From Verrucomicrobiota bacterium (GTDB lineage Bacteria; Verrucomicrobiota; Verrucomicrobiia; Chthoniobacterales; UBA10450), in NCBI GenBank assembly GCA_003219095.1, contig QHPM01000308.1, forward strand, positions 1 to 12,883: DNA of 12,883 nucleotides, written 5' to 3'. The notes under the pieces were generated by a model. That model was not told the origin of the DNA and searched no databases. It worked only from the letters and a program-made list of their open reading frames with translations. Position 1 is the first letter of the stretch, and every line of letters starts with the position of its first letter. This document shows positions 6,709 through 11,747 of the stretch, piece by piece. Position numbers and translations under genes: made by a program.

Positions 6709-6820
6709 GTCATCCCGAGCGCAAGCGAGGGACCTCACCATGAAATGATGATCACGCTAAAAGAGTTTGTGTGACTCGATCCCTGTAGGAGAGATCCTTC
6801 ACTTCGTTCAGGATGGCGAC
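6709..6820. repeat. Dispersed palindrome, copy B
   Basis: The left arm begins GTCATCCCGAGCGCAAGCG at 6709 and ends GGGACCTCAC at 6738. A diverged right arm runs from GAGATCCTTCACTTCGTTC at 6791 to GGATGGCGAC at 6820. It lies between the divergent acpP and 549-residue-protein genes. The rest of 6641-6884 shows no gene. Confidence 0.6.
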
Positions 6821-6884
6821 GCGTGGACGTTATGGCGCGTGTTCAAGCCTCGCGCTGGTTTTACTTCTCCACCTGATGCAGTAG

Positions 6885-8534
6885 ATGAGAAAGGTGCCAT
6901 CGCCCGGCGAGCCACTCGATTTGATTGACCTGAAATTCCTCCCGGCATGGGTGAAGGAAGATTGGTCCGCGGCGCGTCATGCCGGATTTGAAGAAGAAGC
7001 GCAAGAGGCGTGGCCGCGCCCTAGCGAAGACCGACGCGGTCGTCCACCGCGTCACCGGCATGGCGACGAGAAGAATCGCCGTCGGCGTGATCGAGGAGAA
7101 CGGGACGATCGCAAGCCGCTCGATCGCAAGGAACGGAAACATTCTCGCGATTTCCCCGCGCGACGCGAGGCGCAGGCGCCGCCTGTGCTGCCGCAGCTCG
7201 ACGTCCATTTTCTCCCGCAGGCAGCCGCGTTTGAAAATGTTGCAGCCCAGATCAAAACCGGGACTGCAGCGTATTCTGTTTATGCGCTGGCGCGTCTGTT
7301 TCTGCAGAAACCGGAGCGCTATCACGTCCGGGTTAAAACGAAGAACGCGAGCCCGCTTTTTCGCTTGGGCGAATCGAATGCCATTGCGACGAATCGCTTG
7401 GCTCTCGAAAACTCGGCTTTCCGCTTGTTGCGCGAGAAGTTTTATACCACCAACGTGACCTTGAACGATCCAATCAAGGGCGATTTCAGCAGTGTTGCGC
7501 GCGAACGGACGACCGGAACTTTGTTGGGACCAACCAATCATCACAGTTATCAGCCGCAAATTCGCCGTCTTTTTGAACAACGTTTTAGCCGGCGCATGAG
7601 CTTCACTGATTTTCAACGCCAAATCGAGATTGTGAACGATCCCGCGCTAGTCGAGCAATGGAAGGAAGAAGCGCGCAAAGTAATAACGTTCACCGCGCAG
7701 CAGGACGAACCGCCCCAAACATTTAACGCCGAAACGGAAGCGGAACGGCATTTTCGCGAGAAATATCTTCCCTCTCTTATCTCGGAAACGGCCGAGACGG
7801 AGATCGACGGTGTGACCAGTCGTAAATTATCGGATCGCGGGATTGCGCGCCTGATTGAAAATGCCTGGTCAGCAGAAGTCCGTTCGCCCTCCAATATGAT
7901 GCAGGAGTTGGCCGGCCGTTTCCGCGGAGCGGGTCTGCAAATTTTTCGGCATCGCAAAGGAATGCTTTTCGTTTCGCCCGTTCGGCTGAAAGCGATTGAT
8001 GAAGCGGCGGTCTCGGATTCGGTGCGTCAAATTCTGGAAGCTCTCAAAGCCTCGCCGCGAATTAACCGCAAGGAACTCGCGGAAAAACTAATTGGACCAG
8101 ATAATGAGGCGACCGAAGCCGAAAAAACGAAACTGGCGCTCGCGTCTGATTTGCACTGGATGATTCGCGAGGGACACGTCATCGAATTCAACGACGGCTC
8201 GCTCGATTTGCCGCGGGCAAGGCCACCGAAAAAGGAAGCTGGTGAAGTCAGCGCGGACCTGCCGCCAGTGTCTGCGGCAGCTGCAACGGACGCGACCGCA
8301 ACTACGCCCGGGGCGACAACTGAGGAAAGCGATGTAGCCGCCGCAGTCGCTGGCGGCACTGCTGATAATTTGTCCGTCATCCCAAGCCGCGAAGACACTG
8401 CCAGTCCGGCTCGGACCGAGGTATCCCAAGACGATTCAAGCGACGAGACATCTAAAGCGCTATCGCCCGTCATCCCGAGCCGCGAAGACGGCGAGGCACC
8501 TCACGAGCGTCCGAATGCGCCTGACCAAATGTGA
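6885..8534 (+). CDS. Unrecognised 549-residue protein with charged N-terminal linker and repeat-derived C-terminus
   Basis: I do not recognise the family. Residues 1-30 (LDLIDLKFLPAWVKE) are followed by a highly charged Arg/Asp/Glu-rich low-complexity stretch (~45-97). A folded core spans ~100-440, with conserved-looking parts such as LDVHFLPQ (105-112), TGTAAYSVYALARLFL (125-140), FRLGESNAIATN (159-170) and GPTNHHSYQP (215-224). Residues ~373-440 (VRQILEALKASPRINRKEL then LHWMIREGHVIEFNDGSL) look like a winged-helix domain. The tail from ~450 is Ala/Thr/Asp-rich, and its last 52 residues (498-549) are encoded by two copies of the dispersed palindrome, giving VIPSRED twice. There is no signal peptide or membrane helix. 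An in-frame TAG sits directly before the ATG at 6885, so it is not longer; a later start is possible. The basic linker plus winged helix hint at nucleic-acid binding, which is inference. Confidence 0.8.
   Translation: MRKVPSPGEPLDLIDLKFLPAWVKEDWSAARHAGFEEEAQEAWPRPSEDRRGRPPRHRHGDEKNRRRRDRGERDDRKPLDRKERKHSRDFPARREAQAPPVLPQLDVHFLPQAAAFENVAAQIKTGTAAYSVYALARLFLQKPERYHVRVKTKNASPLFRLGESNAIATNRLALENSAFRLLREKFYTTNVTLNDPIKGDFSSVARERTTGTLLGPTNHHSYQPQIRRLFEQRFSRRMSFTDFQRQIEIVNDPALVEQWKEEARKVITFTAQQDEPPQTFNAETEAERHFREKYLPSLISETAETEIDGVTSRKLSDRGIARLIENAWSAEVRSPSNMMQELAGRFRGAGLQIFRHRKGMLFVSPVRLKAIDEAAVSDSVRQILEALKASPRINRKELAEKLIGPDNEATEAEKTKLALASDLHWMIREGHVIEFNDGSLDLPRARPPKKEAGEVSADLPPVSAAAATDATATTPGATTEESDVAAAVAGGTADNLSVIPSREDTASPARTEVSQDDSSDETSKALSPVIPSREDGEAPHERPNAPDQM
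8376..8430. repeat. Dispersed palindrome, copy C, degenerate, inside coding sequence
   Basis: GTCATCCCAAGCCGCGAAGA opens at 8376, followed by GAGGTATCCCAAGACG around 8419. This is an older-looking, mutated copy read in frame as VIPSRED starting at residue 498 of the 549-residue protein. The next copy starts exactly 93 bases (31 codons) downstream, so both are read in the same frame. Confidence 0.55.
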
Positions 8535-8560
8535 GGTCCCTCGCGTTCGCTCGGGATGAC
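8469..8560. repeat. Dispersed palindrome, copy D, spanning the stop codon
   Basis: The left arm runs from GTCATCCCGAGC at 8469 to CACCTCAC at 8504. The right arm runs from GTGAGGTCCCTCGCG at 8531 to CTCGGGATGAC at 8560. A 26-base spacer separates them. The TGA stop of the 549-residue gene (8532-8534) is supplied by the right arm, so the element encodes the protein's C-terminus and ends it. As RNA it would form a strong hairpin between two convergent genes; there is no T-tract. Confidence 0.7.
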
Positions 8561-8566
8561 GACGCG

Positions 8567-8956
8567 TTAGTCGCCGACGACTTTGAGTGACGGCTTGATG
8601 CCTTCCTGCCGCACGACCCGATTTTTCTCATCTAGCACGAGAATGTGCGGCTGGTGCCTGGCTGCTTCCTCGGCCGAATAACTCCCGAAATTCATGATCG
8701 TAATGCGATCGCCGATTTTCCCGAGATGGGCGGTTGCGCCGTTGAGTTCAATCAGACCTTTGTGCGGTTCGCCATAAATCACATAAGTCTCAAAGCGTTC
8801 GCCGTTGCTCAAGTTGCCAACCAGAATCTTCTCGTACTCGCGCAGCTCGACCAGCTCAGCCAGATCGGACGAAACAGTGAGGCTACCTTCGTAATGCAAA
8901 CTTGCGCCCGTCACCGTGGCACGATGAATTTTCGATTTCAGTATGGTCAATTGCAT
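8567..8956 (-). CDS. panD: Aspartate 1-decarboxylase (pyruvoyl enzyme)
   Basis: A 129-residue protein matching PanD in length and sequence. It decarboxylates L-aspartate to beta-alanine, the precursor of pantothenate and so of coenzyme A and the ACP prosthetic group. The self-processing site is intact: HYEGS (21-25) is cut between Gly24 and Ser25, and the Ser becomes the pyruvoyl cofactor. The N-terminal beta chain contains KSKIHRATVT (8-17; Lys10 corresponds to the substrate-binding region of known PanD) and the alpha chain has the NGERFETYVI and LNGATAHLGKIGD (71-83) blocks. The ATG at 8956 fits the family N-terminus and has an AGG at a suitable distance. It starts 32 bases after rpmB on the same strand, probably the same transcript. 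A longer in-frame extension to 9361 overlaps rpmB and is rejected. Stop TAA, just past palindrome copy D. Confidence 0.95.
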   Translation of the reverse strand: MQLTILKSKIHRATVTGASLHYEGSLTVSSDLAELVELREYEKILVGNLSNGERFETYVIYGEPHKGLIELNGATAHLGKIGDRITIMNFGSYSAEEAARHQPHILVLDEKNRVVRQEGIKPSLKVVGD

Positions 8957-8988
8957 TGCGCCTGACCTGCCCGCCGATTTGCCGAAGC

Positions 8989-9192
8989 CTAGCCGGCGAT
9001 GACGCCGGCTTTTTTTAACGCTCGATACGCTCCGTTTTTGTTGATCGTTTTGAGCCCTCGAGCAGTGACGCGAATCCGTACGAATTTTTTTAGCTCCGGC
9101 ACCCAGACCCTGTGCTCGTGCAGGTTCGGATGAAATTCGCGCCGCACATTTTTCGTGACATGGCGGCCAACGCCGCCTTTTTTCTTCGCCAT
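8989..9192 (-). CDS. rpmB: 50S ribosomal protein bL28, short form
   Basis: A 67-residue basic protein. FHPNLHEHRVWVPELKKFVRIRVTARGLKTI (from residue 20, in part) matches the body of bL28 (compare the E. coli core LPNLHSHRFWV, FVTLRVSAKGMRVI), and the end NKNGAYRALKKAG is like other L28 proteins. The protein is part of the large ribosomal subunit. The chosen ATG gives MAKKKGGVG; the usual ~20 residues before this, with the CxxTGK motif, are absent. A longer in-frame GTG start at 9249 would add 19 residues containing ITGRLR, only vaguely like the normal N-terminus, and would consume the likely promoter. No strong Shine-Dalgarno precedes either start. The gene ends inside a terminator-like hairpin that faces the other way. 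panD follows after 32 bases. Confidence 0.88.
   Translation of the reverse strand: MAKKKGGVGRHVTKNVRREFHPNLHEHRVWVPELKKFVRIRVTARGLKTINKNGAYRALKKAGVIAG
8991..9016 (+). terminator. Intrinsic-terminator-like hairpin, antisense within the rpmB 3' end
   Basis: AGCCGGCG, ATGA, CGCCGGCT form a perfect 8-bp stem (8991-9010), followed by a seven-base T run (9010-9016) when read on the plus strand. It lies within the last codons of rpmB (Ala-Gly-Val-Ile-Ala-Gly-stop). In the rpmB direction the T run is upstream of the stem, so it would not stop rpmB-panD transcription. It could stop plus-strand readthrough from the 549-residue gene before it crosses rpmB. Confidence 0.6.
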
Positions 9193-9229
9193 ATAACGCA
9201 ATCGCCCGGTTATAAAAACGGGAGCGTAA

Positions 9230-9256
9230 AGTGTATTGTCGCCCCCCACTGGTCAA
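9230..9256 (-). promoter_or_regulatory. Candidate rpmB-panD promoter
   Basis: On the minus strand TTGACC (9256-9251) and TACACT (9235-9230) are 15 bases apart, about 40 bases upstream of the rpmB ATG at 9192. The spacing is slightly short. Its position favours the 67-residue form of bL28, because the longer GTG start at 9249 lies between the two boxes. Confidence 0.45.
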
Positions 9257-9265
9257 GCGATTCTT

Positions 9266-9321
9266 AGTGGGGCCCAGGCTCCAGCCTGCGGGGTTACGCA
9301 GGCATCTCGCCTGCGACCACT
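9266..9321. repeat. Inverted-repeat element with AGTGG/CCACT ends
   Basis: The element opens AGTGG and closes CCACT. Inside are two nested inverted repeats, AGGCT-CC-AGCCT and GCAGGC-ATCTC-GCCTGC, and the GCCTGC/GCAGGC halves can also pair with each other. Its composition resembles the dispersed GCAGGC...GCCTGC repeats that lie between genes in many bacteria. The remaining bases of 9250-9468 hold a small TTGGCT-CAAA-AGCCAA hairpin (9353-9368) and no gene. Confidence 0.55.
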
Positions 9322-9468
9322 GTCTTGTTACCATTAACGGGCAAGATGTCCGTTGGCTCAAAAGCCAAAATGGCTGTGCTACCGCCTGATCGTTTTAATA
9401 GAACGGAATTTCAGAGTTGAACAGCAGGGCCCGGCTATGGTCAAACATTCTTCTACCAAGCACAGACA

Positions 9469-10509
9469 ATGAGTCGAAACGGCAACCACAAATTACGGAT
9501 CGGAATCATCGGCGCAGGCGGGATCGTAAAGCAACGGCATTTACCCGCATTCAAACGCAGGTCCGATCTGGAAATCGTCGCGGTTTCAAATTCCACTTAT
9601 GAAAGCGCGGAAAAGTTTTGCCAGGAAAATGTTCCGACCGCGGTTCCAATCGCCAATTGGCCCGACCTCGTCGCTTTACCAGACATCGATATCGTTTGGA
9701 TCGGGACACCGCCGTACATGCATTCCGCCGTCACCGTTTCGGCGCTCGAGGCCGGCAAACATGTTTTTTGCCAGGCCCGAATGGCGAATGATCGCGCGGA
9801 AGCGGAAGAAATGCTGGCAGCCTCGCGCCGCTTTCCCAAGCAAGTGACCATGCTATGCCCGCCGCCCTATGGACTGCGCGGCGATCGCGTGGTTAAAAAA
9901 TTGCTCGCGGAAAATTTTCTCGGACAACTGCACAGCATTCGGCTGCAAAGTTTTCATGGAAATTATTTGAACCCGAGCGCGCCGGCCCACTGGCGGCAAC
10001 ACATCGAGATCAGCGGGCTTAATGTGATGACGCTTGGGATTTACGTCGAAGTGCTGCAGCGCTGGCTCGGCGATATCGATGGATTGTTCGCGCGCGGAAA
10101 AATTTTGTATCCCGACCGCCAGGGCTACAGCGTCATTATCCCTGACGCGCTATCGGTCCTTTGCCACTTCGCGAACGGCGCGGAAGGCACGCTCGAGTTT
10201 AGCGGCATTCACCCTCATGCCACTGGCGACCGCCTGGAAGTTTACGGCTCAGCCGGAACCCTGATTTACGATTTCACTGCCGATGTAATCAAGACGGGCC
10301 GAGTGGGCGATCGCGCCTTGCATGAACTGAAAGTTCCGGAGGAAATCGCCCGGGAGTGGACGGTGGAGAATGATTTCCTCGATGCCGTAAAATCAGGTGG
10401 TCACGAGCGGCCATATCCCACTTTTGAAGACGGGTTGCGTTACATGCGAGTAGTGCAAGCTGTCGCCGATTCCCGCGCCCGTAATGAGTGGATCGCGATT
10501 GCGGTCTGA
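9469..10509 (+). CDS. Gfo/Idh/MocA-fold protein with altered catalytic residues
   Basis: A 346-residue, two-domain protein. The N-terminal Rossmann domain has the dinucleotide motif GIIGAGGI (12-19), then DIDIVWIGTPPYMHS (72-86) and EAGKHVF (94-100), all standard for Gfo/Idh/MocA NAD(P)-dependent sugar or inositol dehydrogenases. The catalytic CEKP motif, however, reads CQAR (101-104), so the conserved Lys is replaced by Ala103. In the second domain the usual GxxxDxGxHxxD helix reads GLNVMTLGIYVEV (183-195), with Thr188 and Tyr192 in place of Asp and His. The fold and cofactor site therefore look kept while the usual hydride-transfer residues are not. It belongs to a subgroup with different chemistry or a binding role. 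The ATG at 9469 has no strong ribosome binding site. It stands alone, with about 300 bases before the next gene. Confidence 0.88.
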   Translation: MSRNGNHKLRIGIIGAGGIVKQRHLPAFKRRSDLEIVAVSNSTYESAEKFCQENVPTAVPIANWPDLVALPDIDIVWIGTPPYMHSAVTVSALEAGKHVFCQARMANDRAEAEEMLAASRRFPKQVTMLCPPPYGLRGDRVVKKLLAENFLGQLHSIRLQSFHGNYLNPSAPAHWRQHIEISGLNVMTLGIYVEVLQRWLGDIDGLFARGKILYPDRQGYSVIIPDALSVLCHFANGAEGTLEFSGIHPHATGDRLEVYGSAGTLIYDFTADVIKTGRVGDRALHELKVPEEIAREWTVENDFLDAVKSGGHERPYPTFEDGLRYMRVVQAVADSRARNEWIAIAV

Positions 10510-10805
10510 GTTCTTCGAGGCGAGGGGCAGACGATCCAAGGGGCGGTCACCGCCGCCAGGCTCCGACGTTAAATAAACGGCGCCTTAGAAACCGCTACTC
10601 CTTGTTACTTGCACATGCACTTTACCTTTCACTTCCACCTTCCGGTGAAATGTAAATGAGCGTGAATGTTTAGGTGCAAGCAAACAAACAGGGCTGCAGT
10701 TGGGGAACGCTCATCTTGAAACACCGCTTCGTCTAGCGCAGCATCTCATCGATGGTGTGCAGATGCTACGCTGAGCAAATCGTCAGCATGCTAGAAGAAT
10801 TTCGG
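10510..10805. other. Intergenic region with palindromes
   Basis: No gene is supported here unless the following gene starts at 10752. A small palindrome GGCGGTCACCGCC (10542-10554) lies ~33 bases after the Gfo/Idh/MocA stop without a T-tract, and a two-part inverted repeat fills 10608-10680. Confidence 0.5.
10608..10680. repeat. Two-part imperfect inverted repeat (73 bases)
   Basis: The outer arms CTTGCAC (10608-10614) and GTGCAAG (10674-10680) are perfect complements. The inner arms TTTACCTTTCAC (10621-10632) and GTGAAATGTAAA (10645-10656) pair with one mismatch around an 11-base loop. The spacers between arms are unequal (6 and 17 bases), so the RNA would have an internal bulge. The region is AT-richer than the neighbouring genes. 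Confidence 0.5.
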
Positions 10806-11747
10806 ATGGGAGCGGGCTTCAAATTGGTAATCTTTCTCTCTTGCTTCGGCGCGCCAATCGCGCTCGGAGGTCTCGATAGATATCCAACGCTAGTCGTCGC
10901 TGATTCGCCAGAAGTAAAGCAAACGCCAGGGACCGTGCGCGTGACTTACCTCGGCGTAAATGGTTACCAATTTGAGGCAAACAGGCACGCCTTACTGGTG
11001 GATCCGTACTTTACGCGCGCGGGATTAACCGCGGTCGCATTGCAACGGCGGATCGAGCCTAACGAGGCGCGAATCGCTTTTGGTCTGCAACATATCCGGC
11101 CGCGCGCAGACGCCGTGCTCGTCACTCACGCGCATTTCGATCATTTGCTCGATGTCCCGGAAATCATGCGGCGGACACATGCACCGCTGGTCGGGGGAAT
11201 AACGGCGGCGAACCTCACCATCTCGTGCGGCGTCGATCGCAATCGCTGTCTGATTGTTCAACCTGGTTCAACCCGCGTGATTGGTCCGTGGCGAATTCGC
11301 GTGCTTCCCGCAACGCACGATCGCATTCTCGGATGGTTGCCGTTTCGTGGAACCAAAACTCAGCCGGGAACATGTCCGGCAAAAGCGTCGGATTGGCGCC
11401 TCGGCGAACCCATGGCCTTTCTTGTCGAAGCAAACGGCAAGCGCATTTACATCGATTCCGGAGGAACAACCGAGGTTCTTCCACCGGCTCGAATCGCGCC
11501 GGTTGACCTTGCCATTCTCGGAATGGCGTTACCCGACAGCCGAAAGCGATTGCGCGCTGCTGTCGACCGGCTCCGCGCAAAATATGTCTTGCCCAGTCAT
11601 CAGGATGACTTCTTTGCTCCGGTCGAGGGCGGATTTGTTTTCGGAAAATTGACCGATTTCGGCACGGTGGCGCGTCCATTCCAGCGGCACGAAATCAACT
11701 CGCATCTTATTTTGCTCGATTACTTTCGGCCGTGGACAATTCCGTGA
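10806..11747 (+). CDS. Exported or membrane-anchored UlaG-like metallo-beta-lactamase-fold hydrolase
   Basis: From the ATG at 10806 this is a 313-residue protein with a signal-like N-terminus (MGAGFKLVIFLSCFGAPIAL), so it probably acts outside the cytoplasm. The mature part opens VTYLGVNGYQFEANRHALL and has the metal-binding signature THAHFDH (107-113; H108, H110, D112, H113), a further histidine in LPATHDR (168-174), the aspartate in IYIDSGG (215-221) and SHQDD near the end. This is the zinc hydrolase fold of the COG2220/UlaG type, which includes lactonases and phosphodiesterases; the substrate is not known. A GAAG lies a few bases before the chosen start. In-frame ATGs at 10752 and 10788 would add 18 or 6 residues before the hydrophobic stretch. 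The stop overlaps the cyclase GTG by 4 bases. Confidence 0.82.
   Translation: MGAGFKLVIFLSCFGAPIALGGLDRYPTLVVADSPEVKQTPGTVRVTYLGVNGYQFEANRHALLVDPYFTRAGLTAVALQRRIEPNEARIAFGLQHIRPRADAVLVTHAHFDHLLDVPEIMRRTHAPLVGGITAANLTISCGVDRNRCLIVQPGSTRVIGPWRIRVLPATHDRILGWLPFRGTKTQPGTCPAKASDWRLGEPMAFLVEANGKRIYIDSGGTTEVLPPARIAPVDLAILGMALPDSRKRLRAAVDRLRAKYVLPSHQDDFFAPVEGGFVFGKLTDFGTVARPFQRHEINSHLILLDYFRPWTIP

Noticed and set aside
6861..7622. A 253-codon minus-strand open frame opposite the 549-residue gene
   Set aside because: Composition is Arg-rich as expected for the shadow of a GC-rich coding frame; no domain, no start signal.
8957..9361. N-terminal extension of panD to 9361
   Set aside because: The extra 135 residues overlap rpmB in another frame and have no likeness to PanD, whose normal N-terminus begins at 8956.
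10542..10554. GGCGGTCACCGCC as a terminator of the Gfo/Idh/MocA gene
   Set aside because: The stem is short with a three-base loop and no T-tract follows.
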